Made by a program: the position numbers and the translations under genes. Positions 38,620-47,910 of a DNA stretch of 64,000 nt are shown in pieces. The notes beneath the pieces are model-generated. The model saw nothing but the letters and a program-made list of their open reading frames with translations. It was not told the origin of the DNA and did not search any database. The number at the start of each line of letters is the position of its first letter. The stretch's first letter is position 1. Source of the DNA: Lachnospiraceae bacterium (GTDB lineage: Bacteria; Bacillota; Clostridia; Lachnospirales; Lachnospiraceae); the NCBI GenBank assembly GCA_017615545.1, contig JAFZZY010000028.1, positions 34,925 to 98,924 on the forward strand. Direction: 5' to 3'.

Positions 38620-40269
38620 TCAACCGAAGTATTTATTCAGTGTCTTGCGGACGGAACCGGGGCCCTGTAGCATTTCCCACAGGAAGCCTTCGATCTTCTC
38701 GCCCAGGCCGATCTTATACAGGTCGACGGCGAAGATCGACGCATCGCTGTACAGCGCTTTGCAGACCTCTTTCGGCATCTCGGCCGGAGCATCCGACGTA
38801 GCAAGCTTTAACGGCGCTACGAGGCTCTGAAGGCGCTCTAAGAGCGGATCCGGGCTCGGGATGAATGCCTGGCAGCCGTCGTCCACGCCCATCAGGTAGC
38901 GCGCATATGCGGCCAATGTCAGCGGCAGCGCCACGAGGTTCTTCAGGCTCTCGGTATCATTCTTCTTATCATAGGCTTTCAGTGTCTCACCGAAACGGAT
39001 CGGGATCTTCTGGGAAGTATCCGTCGCGATACGCTGCGGTGTATCCGGCATGAAGGGGTTCGGCAGACGCTGTCCGATGACTGCATCGATGAAATCCTTC
39101 GGGCGGATGATGCCGGGATCCACAACGACCGGCATGCCCTCTTTGTAGCCCAGCTGCTTTACCAGAGAAACGAGTGCCTCGTCTTTCATCTCCGCATGGA
39201 TGCTGGTGTAGGAAAGCAGGCAACCGAAGATCGCCAGCGATGTGTGCAGCGGGTTCAGACAGGTGCAGACCTTCATCTTCTCAACGCGGTCGACCGTGTC
39301 GCGTGTGGTGAACAGCACGCCCGCCTTCTCAAACGCGGGTCTGCCCGCGGGAAATGTATCCTCGATGACCAGATACTGTGTCTCCTCTGCATTTACAAAC
39401 GGCGCCGTATAGGTCTTTTTATCCGTGATGATGATGTCGGTATCCTCGAAACCGTCCTCTTCCAGCATGCGCACGACCTGTGCGTCCGGCCGGGGCGTGA
39501 TCTTATCGATCATGCTCCAAGGGAAGGAAACCTGCGCAGGATCCTCGATATATGCCAGGAACTCTGCAGGCACGCTCTTCGTCTCTACCCAGCGCTTTGC
39601 GTACGCCACGATCGCGCTCTTCAGCTTATCGCCGTTGTGGGAGCAATTGTCCATGCTCACCATGGCTACGGGCTTCTTACCGGCCTTAAAGCGATGGTAC
39701 AGCAGGAAGGTCAGCAGCCCCATCAAATGCTTCGGCATGGGCAGGTTACCGCCCTCAGCGGCCGCCAGATCCGCCTCCACCACAGGTAACAGACATCCGT
39801 CGCCGCGCGTGATCGCATAGCCCTTCTCCGTGATCGTGAAGCTCACCATCTGCAGGGACGGCGACGCGAAGATCTCAAACAGGCGGTCCATATCCTCGGA
39901 TACCGCAGGGTTCGCGGTCAATGACTCGACGACCGAATCGATCACCCGCTTCTCCAGGGAACCATTGCTCTTCAAAGTAACCAGCAGACTGCGGTTGTCG
40001 TACGGCGCGTACGCCTTTCCGATGATGTCGTAGTCAAAGCCCTCGCAGGCCACAATGCCGCTATCCATCAAGCCGGCATCCAGCATGTCCTGCGCGAACG
40101 CAGCCGGGAATGCGCGGAAGATATTGCCCGCGCCGAAATGCAGCCAGACCGGCGCCTCCTTCGTGCGCTTCGTGACCGCCGCACGGTCAAACGAGGAAAG
40201 CTTATACCCCTTACTCTCCCACTGTTCACGGACCTCCGCCGTAGCCTCATTCAAATCTGAAAGTCTCAT
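38620..40269 (-). CDS. uxuB: D-fructuronate reductase (mannitol dehydrogenase family)
   Basis: The 549-residue protein has the long-chain mannitol dehydrogenase layout: HFGAGNIFRAFPAAFAQ near residue 43 for NAD binding, the middle MVSMDNCSHNGDKLKSA, and the C-domain CTCLNPLHTSLAIFGC with the conserved Asn-x-x-His, and VVVDPGI. It probably reduces D-fructuronate to D-mannonate, as indicated by direct linkage (9 bases) to uxuA. AAGGAGAG precedes the ATG. It is the third gene of the aguA-uxuA-uxuB transcript. Confidence 0.9.
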   Translation of the reverse strand: MRLSDLNEATAEVREQWESKGYKLSSFDRAAVTKRTKEAPVWLHFGAGNIFRAFPAAFAQDMLDAGLMDSGIVACEGFDYDIIGKAYAPYDNRSLLVTLKSNGSLEKRVIDSVVESLTANPAVSEDMDRLFEIFASPSLQMVSFTITEKGYAITRGDGCLLPVVEADLAAAEGGNLPMPKHLMGLLTFLLYHRFKAGKKPVAMVSMDNCSHNGDKLKSAIVAYAKRWVETKSVPAEFLAYIEDPAQVSFPWSMIDKITPRPDAQVVRMLEEDGFEDTDIIITDKKTYTAPFVNAEETQYLVIEDTFPAGRPAFEKAGVLFTTRDTVDRVEKMKVCTCLNPLHTSLAIFGCLLSYTSIHAEMKDEALVSLVKQLGYKEGMPVVVDPGIIRPKDFIDAVIGQRLPNPFMPDTPQRIATDTSQKIPIRFGETLKAYDKKNDTESLKNLVALPLTLAAYARYLMGVDDGCQAFIPSPDPLLERLQSLVAPLKLATSDAPAEMPKEVCKALYSDASIFAVDLYKIGLGEKIEGFLWEMLQGPGSVRKTLNKYFG

Positions 40270-40278
40270 GATCTCTCC

Positions 40279-41355
40279 TTATTTCTCACTCTTTTTGATC
40301 GCTTCCCACAATCCGTTCATGTATGCAACGCCCAGCGCGCGGTCGTACAGGCCGTAGCCCGGACGCGCCTGCTCGCCCCAGATCATACGTCCGTGATCCG
40401 GGCGTACCACGCCGTCAAAGCCCATATCCGAAAGAGCCTTCATGATCTCGTACATATCGAAGGATCCGTCCGACGACAGGTGCGCGCTCTCATGGAACAC
40501 ACCCTCATCCTCAAACTTGATGTTACGCAGGTGCGCAAAATGAATGCGCTCCGCGATCTTCGGGTTGCGGATGATCTTCGGCAGGTCGTTCTCGCGGTTG
40601 CTGCCCAGGCTGCCCGTACAGAAGGTGAAACCGTTGTACTTGCTGGGGTTCAACGACGCGATCTCCAGCAGTCTCGCCTCGCTCGTCACGATGCGGGGCA
40701 GGCCGAAAACGCTCCACGCCGGATCGTCCGGGTGAACGGCCATCTTGATCTGGTACTTCTCGCAGGTCGGCATGATGCCGTCCAGGAAATATTTGAAATT
40801 CTGCATCAAACGCTCGGCAGTCATGCCCTTATAGCGCTCGAACAGCTCTTTGATCTCGTCCTTACGGTTCGGCTCCCAGCCCGGAAGCACGAAGCCGCCG
40901 CTCTCTTTCTCCATACGCTCGAACATGTCGTTCGGGTCAATGCCTGCGATCACGTTCTCATCATATGCCAGCGCGTTGGAACCATCCGGAAGCGGCATCG
41001 CCAGATCCGTACGTGTCCAGTCGAAGATCGGCATGAAATTATAGCACACGAGGTGAATGTCGTTCTTGCCGACTGCCTCGAGTGACTTGCAATAGTTCTC
41101 GATATACATGTCACGCGTCTTCGGATCGCCGAGTTTGATATCCTCGTGCACGTTGATGCTTTCGATGCCGGCCAGTTTCAGGCCCGCCGCCTCTACTTCG
41201 TTCTTCAGCGCCTTGACCTCCTCGTACGTCCACGCAACGCCGACCGGGATGTCGTGAAGCGCCGAGATAACGCCGACCACGCCCGGGATCTGCCGGATCT
41301 GCTCGAGGGTCACACTGTCATTTTTGCTGCCATACCAGCGAAGTGTCATTTCCAT
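40279..41355 (-). CDS. uxuA: Mannonate dehydratase
   Basis: The start ATG at 41355 (MEMTLRWYGS) has AAAGGA about 11 bases upstream. The product is 358 residues, normal for UxuA; a longer frame to 41478 is not supported. Conserved parts: RWYG, IPGVVGVISALHDIPVG, GIESINVHEDIK, MAVHPDDPAW, FCTGSLGSNRENDL, HFAHLRN and VRPDHGRMIWGE. His, Cys and Asp residues in these bind the divalent metal. It converts D-mannonate to 2-keto-3-deoxygluconate. KDG kinase and aldolase are not in this window. Confidence 0.95.
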   Translation of the reverse strand: MEMTLRWYGSKNDSVTLEQIRQIPGVVGVISALHDIPVGVAWTYEEVKALKNEVEAAGLKLAGIESINVHEDIKLGDPKTRDMYIENYCKSLEAVGKNDIHLVCYNFMPIFDWTRTDLAMPLPDGSNALAYDENVIAGIDPNDMFERMEKESGGFVLPGWEPNRKDEIKELFERYKGMTAERLMQNFKYFLDGIMPTCEKYQIKMAVHPDDPAWSVFGLPRIVTSEARLLEIASLNPSKYNGFTFCTGSLGSNRENDLPKIIRNPKIAERIHFAHLRNIKFEDEGVFHESAHLSSDGSFDMYEIMKALSDMGFDGVVRPDHGRMIWGEQARPGYGLYDRALGVAYMNGLWEAIKKSEK

Positions 41356-41404
41356 AATTTGATTTATCCTTTCATGTGAAGTCTGCTTTGCAAACCATCC
41401 TTGT

Positions 41405-43432
41405 TTACTCGTAGATCTTGCGTCCCTTTTCATCCGGAACGCCGCAGCGCCGATAGAAGTAGGTATTGATCCGGTCACGCCATTCGATCGCGCTCGCCGC
41501 CTGGATCGTCAGCCGCTCCAGCACGCGCGCATACGCTTCTTTATCCTCGATCTGCCCCTCCAGTTTCTTCCAGGTTTCCAGGAAACCGGCCGCATCGTCC
41601 GCGCCCTCAAAGTGGGTGTCGTAGATGTGCTGGATCAGGGTCTTTCCGGTCTTCAGCCGGTAGTCGTACGGGATGAAATGGAAGAACAAAAGCAGTTCCT
41701 CCGGGCAGGTTTCCACGTGCTCGTACATCGAAGCGTTCGGCTCGCGGTACTGCGCCGCGTAACCCGTGCCCTTCGTCGTACGGTCCACGCCGATTCCGCG
41801 CCAGTTTGCGCGGTGGTACGTGCCCCAACGATCAAACTCATATCCCTCCACATTCGGTCCGTAGTGGTGGTTCGGGTTCACCATCCAGCCGATGCCCAGC
41901 GGGGATGTGTATTTTTCATATGCCGGCCAGGAGCGCATCAGGATGTCGACGATCGCGTCGATCGCTTCCTTCGTGCTTCCGGCGAACGTCAGCTGTGCCC
42001 ATTCGCGGGCAATGCTTTCCGGGTCCGCCGCCGTGTCGAACGCCAGGCGTCCGAAACCGAACAGGTTCGCCGCTGCAAAATCGTGACCGGTCCAGTTTAC
42101 GTCATTTCCGGTGTTCGCAACTGCGGCGATGCCGCCGTTTGCATTCTTCAGCGCACGCGTGCTGATGATGTCGGCCACCGTTGCGTCCTCGTGACCCGGC
42201 AGATACGTTTTGAAATCCAGGATCTGGCGGAACATCGGCATCAGGTAGCAAACATGCTTTTGCTGGCCGGTGTACTCCTGCGCGATCTGCACCTCCAGCA
42301 TCTGGTTGGTCTTCGTCAGGCCGCCGAACAGCGGATGCACGGGCTCGCGCACCTGGAAGTCCATGGGACCGTTTTTGATCTGCAGGATGACATTGTCCAG
42401 GAAACGCCCGTCGAGGGGCATGAAGTTGTCGTAGCCGGAACGTGCGCGATCGGTCTTCGTGTCACGCCAGTCCTGCTGACAGTTATATACGAAGCAGCGC
42501 CAGATGATGCGGCCGCCGTACGGCTCCACCGCACGTGCCAGCATGTTCGCGCCGTCCGCGTGGTCACGGCCATAGGTGAAGGGACCGGGGCGACCTTCGC
42601 TGTCGGCCTTCACGAGAAAGCCGCCCAGCTTCGGCACCGCCGCATAAACCTCCGCCATCTTCTCTTTCCACCAAGAGATCACGCCCGGATCGAGCGGATC
42701 GGAAAGCGTCAGGCCACCCAGCTCCATCGGAGCTGCGAAATTCAAACTCAAATACAGGGAAATGCCGTACTCGGCAAATATCTCGGAGAGCGCCTTCACT
42801 TTGTCGAAGTAGCGATCCGTGATCAGGTACGTCGCTGCGCTCCGCACGTTCACGTTGTTGATCACGACGGCGTTGATGCCGACCGATGCCACCATCCGCG
42901 CATAGGCGCGTGTGCGCTCGCCCACCAGGACCTGATCGTCAGCGAAGAAGAACGAACGTCCGGAATAGCCGCGCTCGATCGTGCCGTCCATGTTATCCCA
43001 GTGGTTCAACATACGGAGCGGGTTCGAAGGGATGCAGGTCCACTTCTGTCCGGCCAATGTCTGCTCCGTCGCTACCAGCTGCAGCAGGCGGAACACGCCA
43101 TAAAGCAGGCCGTTCACGTCATGCGCCGTAATCGCCCCAAATCCGTCCTTTTGTGTAAAATCGATACAATATGCGTCTTTGCTGCCAAAAGCCGGATCTA
43201 CGGCCAATGCCAGCGTTTCAGAGCCATCTGTGACCTCGTGCGGGCGCTCGCCCAGCAACGCTTTCACTCCACGCTCAAACTCTGAGATCAGCACAGCAAA
43301 ACAAGGGGACTCTTTCAACCCCTGATCCACTCTTACCGCATATGAAATTAAGCTGTCGTACTGTTTCTCTTCACACTGCTGCCTGCTCAGAGAAAGTCGT
43401 CGATACTTCAGCCATGCTTCGGTATACTCCAT
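41405..43432 (-). CDS. aguA: Alpha-glucuronidase, GH67
   Basis: The ATG at 43432 (MEYTEAWLKYRRL) is chosen because GGGAGG is 5 bases upstream. The 675-residue protein has no signal peptide, so it acts in the cytoplasm on imported aldouronic acids, removing (4-O-methyl)glucuronate from xylo-oligosaccharides. GH67 motifs: NHWDNMDGTIERGYSGRSFFF, KADSEGRPGPFTYGR (catalytic acid Glu), and the base pair Asp/Glu in NGPMDFQVREP. It leads the aguA-uxuA-uxuB transcript and is divergent from the AraC-type regulator, which probably activates it. Confidence 0.96.
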   Translation of the reverse strand: MEYTEAWLKYRRLSLSRQQCEEKQYDSLISYAVRVDQGLKESPCFAVLISEFERGVKALLGERPHEVTDGSETLALAVDPAFGSKDAYCIDFTQKDGFGAITAHDVNGLLYGVFRLLQLVATEQTLAGQKWTCIPSNPLRMLNHWDNMDGTIERGYSGRSFFFADDQVLVGERTRAYARMVASVGINAVVINNVNVRSAATYLITDRYFDKVKALSEIFAEYGISLYLSLNFAAPMELGGLTLSDPLDPGVISWWKEKMAEVYAAVPKLGGFLVKADSEGRPGPFTYGRDHADGANMLARAVEPYGGRIIWRCFVYNCQQDWRDTKTDRARSGYDNFMPLDGRFLDNVILQIKNGPMDFQVREPVHPLFGGLTKTNQMLEVQIAQEYTGQQKHVCYLMPMFRQILDFKTYLPGHEDATVADIISTRALKNANGGIAAVANTGNDVNWTGHDFAAANLFGFGRLAFDTAADPESIAREWAQLTFAGSTKEAIDAIVDILMRSWPAYEKYTSPLGIGWMVNPNHHYGPNVEGYEFDRWGTYHRANWRGIGVDRTTKGTGYAAQYREPNASMYEHVETCPEELLLFFHFIPYDYRLKTGKTLIQHIYDTHFEGADDAAGFLETWKKLEGQIEDKEAYARVLERLTIQAASAIEWRDRINTYFYRRCGVPDEKGRKIYE

Positions 43433-43903
43433 AGAGACCTCCCGGCGGCGATCCTGCCTCATCTTTGGCTCTTAAAGGCACTGTCACCGCTTACCTATTC
43501 ACTTTGGCTCTATTATACATCGTATTTTTGTGAAATGCTTTTCAATTATTCGCTTGTATTCCTCAATTATTGCGGTTTTTTTCGCGGAAACTGACGTTGA
43601 AAGGTTCAAATAACAAGAAATGATACTCAAATCTTGTGTTTAGTTCCTCAAATCCGATTATTGTTTCTCCGATTCTCTCTTTACAAACGGCCCGATATGG
43701 TGTAAAATCATGCTTAAGTGAGTGAATCCCCAATGAAAGACAATTTACAACTCGTACGAACGGCAGTTATTCATAAATTGCTTTTCTTAGATTTTCGCTC
43801 CGATCGCACCAATCCAAACAACCGTTTCACCACCCTTCGGAAGAGGGTGAGCACCATCGGTTCGGCCATGCGCAACACAGCCGAACGCAACCGGGAGGTT
43901 TAC
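43433..43903. promoter_or_regulatory. Divergent control region with phased direct repeats (aguA / araC)
   Basis: No gene lies in this 471-bp region. The aguA -10 box TATAAT (plus 43512-43517) has no proper -35 box. TCAAWT half-sites begin at 43542, 43563, 43606, 43627 and 43648, with spacings of 21, 43, 21 and 21 bases, near whole numbers of two helix turns. The first two extend to TCAATTATT. The regulator promoter is TTTACA (43680-43685), 17 bases, TAAAAT (43703-43708), with a leader of about 190 bases holding the hairpin CACCCT / AGGGTG near 43830. AraC-family dimers bind direct repeats of this kind. Confidence 0.7.
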
Positions 43904-44797
43904 ATGATCGAAAACTTAAATGGTATCTTTGAGACCATTAAATACAACAATTCCAACTCGATCCTTCTGTACCGCAACGACATCTCGGAGAACTATCCGG
44001 TCCACTGGCACACGGGATTTGAGTTCATCATGCCCATCGAAAACGACTACACGGTCATCATTGACCGCGTCGAATACCACCTGAACCCTATTGACATCAT
44101 CTGCATCCCGCCGGGCGAGCTGCACCAACTGATCGCCCCGAAGACCGGTGTGCGCCTGATCCTGCAGTTCGACTTCGCGATCATCAACAACCTGTGGGAC
44201 TTCGAGAAGATCATCCGCATTACGAACCGTACCCGTCTTCTCACCCCGGAAAATGCGCCCGACATCCACGAGCCTTTAAAGCAGATCATGCTCGAGATCG
44301 AGGAGGAATATTTCTCCGATCCGCCGCTGCCACTGAAGGCTGCGTCGATCTATGCGAAGATCCTCGAGATGAATGTCATCATCGGCCGCAAGTTCATCTA
44401 TTCGAACACGAGCAATTTCCCCGAAGTCCGCGGCCGTAAGCAGATGGAGTACATCTACAAATTCAACATCATCTTCGATTACATCGATAAAAACTTCACC
44501 GAGGACATCTCGCTGGAAGATATCGCGCGCGTTGCCGGTTTCAGTAAGTTCCACTTCTCGCGTCTGTTCAAACAGTACACGAACCAGTCGTTCTACGACT
44601 ACCTGAACCAGCGTAAGGTGAAAGAGGCCGAGCGCCTGCTCCTGGACCCGTCCATGACCATCACGGACGTCGCCATCCAGTCCGGCTTCTCGAGCATCTC
44701 CACCTTCAACCGCGTCTTCAAAAGCACGAAAAAATGCACGCCGACCGAGTTTAAGAACATGTACAACCGGCCCGACGGCGAAACCTATACAGTATGA
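43904..44797 (+). CDS. AraC-family transcriptional activator
   Basis: The ATG at 43904 (MIENLNGIFETIK) has GGGAGG 5 bases before it; an upstream frame from 43718 is in the leader. The 297-residue protein has an N-terminal cupin sensor domain (about 20-115: YPVHWHTGFEFIMPIE, IICIPPGELHQL). The C-terminal pair of helix-turn-helix motifs (about 190-290) includes FTEDISLEDIARVAGFSKFHFSRLFKQYT and TDVAIQSGFSSISTFNRVFKSTKKCTPTEF. It probably senses a uronate or xylo-oligosaccharide and activates aguA and, by shared sites, the ABC operon at 47.9-63.4 kb. Confidence 0.92.
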   Translation: MIENLNGIFETIKYNNSNSILLYRNDISENYPVHWHTGFEFIMPIENDYTVIIDRVEYHLNPIDIICIPPGELHQLIAPKTGVRLILQFDFAIINNLWDFEKIIRITNRTRLLTPENAPDIHEPLKQIMLEIEEEYFSDPPLPLKAASIYAKILEMNVIIGRKFIYSNTSNFPEVRGRKQMEYIYKFNIIFDYIDKNFTEDISLEDIARVAGFSKFHFSRLFKQYTNQSFYDYLNQRKVKEAERLLLDPSMTITDVAIQSGFSSISTFNRVFKSTKKCTPTEFKNMYNRPDGETYTV

Positions 44798-44801
44798 CCT
44801 A

Positions 44802-44833
44802 CAGGGTGTCACATTATGTGACACCCTGTTTTA
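44802..44833 (+). terminator. Terminator of the AraC-type gene
   Basis: A 12-bp perfect stem CAGGGTGTCACA / TGTGACACCCTG with loop TTA is followed by TTTTATT. Confidence 0.92.
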
Positions 44834-44943
44834 TTACCCTGGTCCCGTGACTCGAGGATTGCTTTGGGATACGATTTCCTCCGATCTGATTCCGCCACAA
44901 ACAGTACATAATGTGACATCCTTCCGGTTCCCGGCAGAGCGAA

Positions 44944-45271
44944 GCTAAGATAATTGCTGAAATCGCCAAATTCTTAGCCACGCAGAGGGTGTTTCATGTC
45001 TTTCTGGGGTGGATAAGCTAAGAAAAACACTGAAATCGCCAAATTCTTAGCCGCGCGGAGGGTATTTCATGTCTTTCCGGGGTGGATAAGCTAAGAAAAA
45101 CACTGAAATCGCCAAATTCTTAGCCGCGCAGAGGGTGTTTCAAACTTTTCTGGGGTGGATAAGCTAAGAAAATCGCTGAAATCGCCAAATTCTTAGCCAG
45201 GCATAGGATAATTCATGCATTTTCAAAGTAAAAAGGCTAAGAAATATGCTTTAACAGCATAAATCTTAGCC
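44944..45271. repeat. Tandem array of five hairpin units, 73 bp period
   Basis: GCTAAGA(A) begins at 44944, 45017, 45090, 45163 and 45236, exactly 73 bases apart. After about 19-20 bases each has its inverted partner TTCTTAGC (near 44971, 45044, 45117, 45190, 45264). Units 2-4 are nearly identical, loop and spacer included (loop core CTGAAATCGCCAAA, spacer ending GGGGTGGATAA). Units 1 and 5 diverge but keep the arms; the loop of unit 5 has its own ATGCT / AGCAT palindrome. The array lies between the AraC-type gene and the convergent hydrolase pseudogene. No gene is seen in 44834-45294. Confidence 0.92.
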
Positions 45272-45294
45272 TAGTTGAGGTTATACCCCCTTTT

Positions 45295-46240
45295 TCAATT
45301 ATCAGTATCAAGACCCTCGATAAACTCTCGCAGTTCTTGATCAATTCGTTCATATTCATAATCGTGGACATAGTGTCCGCATTGCAGTTCTACGATCTTC
45401 GCGTTGCTCAGGTCTTTTGCGTAGTCTTTCGCCAGGTCTATCCAATCCGGGATCCCGGTCTGCTTTCCGTCGGATACAAACAGGATCATCGGAACGTCCG
45501 GCTTCGGGGCGGCATTGATCTGATCGCAGGCCTCCCGTACGGCAAGACCCTCATTATAGACCGCTACATTGACCGCGCTCCGATCGGCGATCGCGCGGTA
45601 CAGTCTCTTTTCTTCCTTCGAAAGATTTCCGGGGATCATCTTATCACTGTAACTCAACCGCAACACGCCAAACTCGCGCAAAACATCATAGAGTTTCATC
45701 GCCTTGAGCCGCCCCTCCAGGTTCATCACCTCATAATCCTTCGGAACGGCCATATCCAGGCCCGCGATCGCTTCCACCTCGTTTGAGTACTTCTGCGCCC
45801 ACAGGATCGCTTCGATGCCGGCCATGGAATGCGGGCAGAGGATGCAAGGACCTTCGACCCCGACCTTAGCGAGCGCTTCGCGATCCTGCCTCAGCATGGT
45901 GTCAAAGGATCTTTCGCTGTCAATGATGTCGCTGTAGCCATGGCCGAACCGCTCGATGACCACGATCCGATAGTCATCCTTCAGCAACTCATCCAGGCTT
46001 TTGAAATCCAGAATCGGGGATATGGTCGCATTGCCAGATAAGAACACCAGTGTGTGCGCCTTCGCCCTCCGAATAGACACACATCTTGTGTCCGTCCACC
46101 TCAATCATCTGACCGAGCGGTTTTTCCAGTAAGGGGGCTTCCCTTTTCAGCAGGGTCTGGTGCCGGATATACAGAACGGTCGGTATCAAAATGCCCAGCC
46201 CGGCGAGACCTCTGAGCACCTTAGTACTCATCCTTCGCAA
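45295..46240 (-). pseudogene. Alpha/beta hydrolase, membrane-anchored, disrupted by a 2-bp loss
   Basis: Two overlapping frames make one protein. The first (from 46240) gives a membrane helix (GLAGLGILIPTVLYI) and GQMIEVDGHKMCVYSEGEGAHT. The second continues TLVFLSGNATISPILDFKSL, with the lid and CPHSMAG (nucleophile elbow with Ser) and a C-terminal CGHYVHDYE with the catalytic His. The break is in the CA tract at 46050-46056 (minus strand CACACAC); adding one CA restores an uninterrupted protein of about 315 residues. It may be a sequencing error or a real inactivation. It overlaps the TetR gene by 13 bases and is the last gene of that operon. Confidence 0.8.
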
Positions 46241-46863
46241 CCTTCCTTTCCGCTTATTTCCTCTTTCGTTCCGAAGATGATGATTCCCGCCAGCTCCACC
46301 GTCCGTTTTCTCATATATGCTGCCGTTTGCTCATCCGGAGTCTCGTGCATGCAATAGTGGCAATGATTCTCCATGAGTCCGATCGCGATCCTGAGGTTCA
46401 ACAGGGAGTTCGGGCGGCGCCTTATCTCCTCGGACAGCTTCTCATGGATCCTCTGCAGGGCCGCTTCCGTAAAGACATGATAGAGTTTTCGAACATCGCT
46501 GTCTGTATGTCTAAGCCCCTCCAATTCTTCATGGAGATCATAATACTCCTCATGGATCTTTTCAAAAATGGCTAAAGCCCTGTCCAGATCATCTCCGATC
46601 AGGTCCGTCTCGGAAACGCCGGCAAACTCGCTGACGTGTGTGAAACCATATTCCAGCGCAGCCAAAAGTAACTGCTTCTTATCACTGAAGTACCGGTACG
46701 CCGTTCCGACCGACACCTCAGCAGCTTTTGCGATCTCGTCCATGGTGGTGTTATAGTACCCCCGACCCGCATAAACCCGGAGTGCCGTCTCCAGGATCTT
46801 CTCCCTCGTTTTTACTGCACGGTTTTGGACGATTGCTCCGCCCGTGATCCTCTGTTTTTCCAT
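46228..46863 (-). CDS. TetR-family transcriptional regulator
   Basis: The 211-residue protein has the TetR DNA-binding domain (about 17-65: KTREKILETALRVYAGRGYYNTTMDEIAKAAEVSVGTAYRYFSDKK split over helix-turn-helix) and a helical ligand domain with no recognised specificity. The ATG has AAGGAG 5 bases upstream and lies 52 bases inside the aldo/keto reductase gene, so translation is coupled. It probably represses its own operon through the palindrome at 47814-47834. Confidence 0.9.
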   Translation of the reverse strand: MEKQRITGGAIVQNRAVKTREKILETALRVYAGRGYYNTTMDEIAKAAEVSVGTAYRYFSDKKQLLLAALEYGFTHVSEFAGVSETDLIGDDLDRALAIFEKIHEEYYDLHEELEGLRHTDSDVRKLYHVFTEAALQRIHEKLSEEIRRRPNSLLNLRIAIGLMENHCHYCMHETPDEQTAAYMRKRTVELAGIIIFGTKEEISGKEGCEG

Positions 46864-47801
46864 CTGCTCTCCTTTTTCTCTTTCAAAACAAACGGCCGGA
46901 AAATATCGGCGCCCAAGATCCTCACCTTTGATCTGCCGGCAGCCTCTTCGATCCTCCGGATCTCATTATCCGTAAGTTTCACCCCGGCTGCCTGCGCCAG
47001 GTCCTCAACCTGCTCAGGCTTCCGACATCCTACCATGGGCACAACGCCCTTGGAAACACAGTAGGCGATCGCCACCTGCGGGACCTTGATCTCATGCCGC
47101 TTTGCCACCTTGATCATTACTCTATACAGATCCGTGAGTTTTCTCACCTTTCTGTTAAAGGCAAATTTCAGCAACGATCGTTTCCTGAGCCTCGGATCCA
47201 CAAGCAGGCCTTCCTCCAGCACCGCCCAGCCCCAAAACAGGATCCCGTTCTCATGGCACCAGTCCAGCAGACCGCTCTGTTCCCAATCCCTGCAAAGAAT
47301 GCTGTAATGGTTCTGTACACCATAGAGGGCAATGCCATGCGCATCCATTACTTCTTTCGCTCTTTTGCACTCATCCAGGTTAAAATTCGAGACCCCGATC
47401 TGCTTTATTTTCCCCTCTTTGTATAACTCGATGATCTCCAGAAGATGATCCTCTATATCCGTCGGAAGATGCAGCCAGTAAACATCCACATGATCACGCT
47501 TGAAATCATCCAGATCCTTCATCAGGGATCTTCTGACACAGCCTTCCTTATAATGTGTGAACGGAGTATACTTAGCCGAAAGGAGGATATCCTCCGTTCC
47601 AAACTCTCCGATCATCTTCTGAGCCTTTCCGAAGCCGTAGTCCCGGGCGAGGTCATAGATGGAAATGTCCCGATCCGCAGCCACGGCCATCGCTTCCCGG
47701 ATTCGATCGTCCGGTACATAGTTTCCTCTGATCGCCATCCCGTAAAGCTTTCCGCCCCAGGCATTGGTTCCGATCACAGCAGAAGGATTAAGAATATCCA
47801 T
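46812..47801 (-). CDS. Aldo/keto reductase
   Basis: The 329-residue TIM-barrel reductase has the N-terminal GTNAWGGKLYG, the Asp and Tyr of DLARDYGFG, the catalytic Lys in SAKY, and His in VYWLHLP. NADPH-binding elements GVSNFNLDE and a C-terminal VPMVGCRKPEQVEDL are also present. It is cytoplasmic; the carbonyl substrate is unknown. AAAGGAGG is close to the ATG. It heads the operon AKR-TetR-hydrolase. Confidence 0.9.
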   Translation of the reverse strand: MDILNPSAVIGTNAWGGKLYGMAIRGNYVPDDRIREAMAVAADRDISIYDLARDYGFGKAQKMIGEFGTEDILLSAKYTPFTHYKEGCVRRSLMKDLDDFKRDHVDVYWLHLPTDIEDHLLEIIELYKEGKIKQIGVSNFNLDECKRAKEVMDAHGIALYGVQNHYSILCRDWEQSGLLDWCHENGILFWGWAVLEEGLLVDPRLRKRSLLKFAFNRKVRKLTDLYRVMIKVAKRHEIKVPQVAIAYCVSKGVVPMVGCRKPEQVEDLAQAAGVKLTDNEIRRIEEAAGRSKVRILGADIFRPFVLKEKKESRWKNRGSRAEQSSKTVQ

Positions 47802-47813
47802 AAACGCCTCCTT

Positions 47814-47871
47814 TAAGTGAGGTTTTTCTCACTTTTAATCTATTATATAATGACAGAGACATTTTTGTCAA
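47814..47871 (-). promoter_or_regulatory. Promoter and operator of the AKR-TetR-hydrolase operon
   Basis: On the minus strand a perfect TTGACA (47866-47871) and a perfect TATAAT (47842-47847) are 18 bases apart. The palindrome AAGTGAG / CTCACTT (47814-47820 and 47828-47834, 7-base gap) follows at the start of the transcript, a good place for TetR repression. Confidence 0.75.
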
Positions 47872-47910
47872 CCGGTTTCTTCCTTCTGATCAGAATCTGC
47901 GCAAAAAAGA

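Noticed and set aside
41612..43285. 557-residue open frame opposite aguA
   Set aside because: Antisense shadow; aguA has all GH67 motifs.
44944..45271. CRISPR array
   Set aside because: A strict 73-bp tandem repeat with near-identical spacers is not CRISPR-like.
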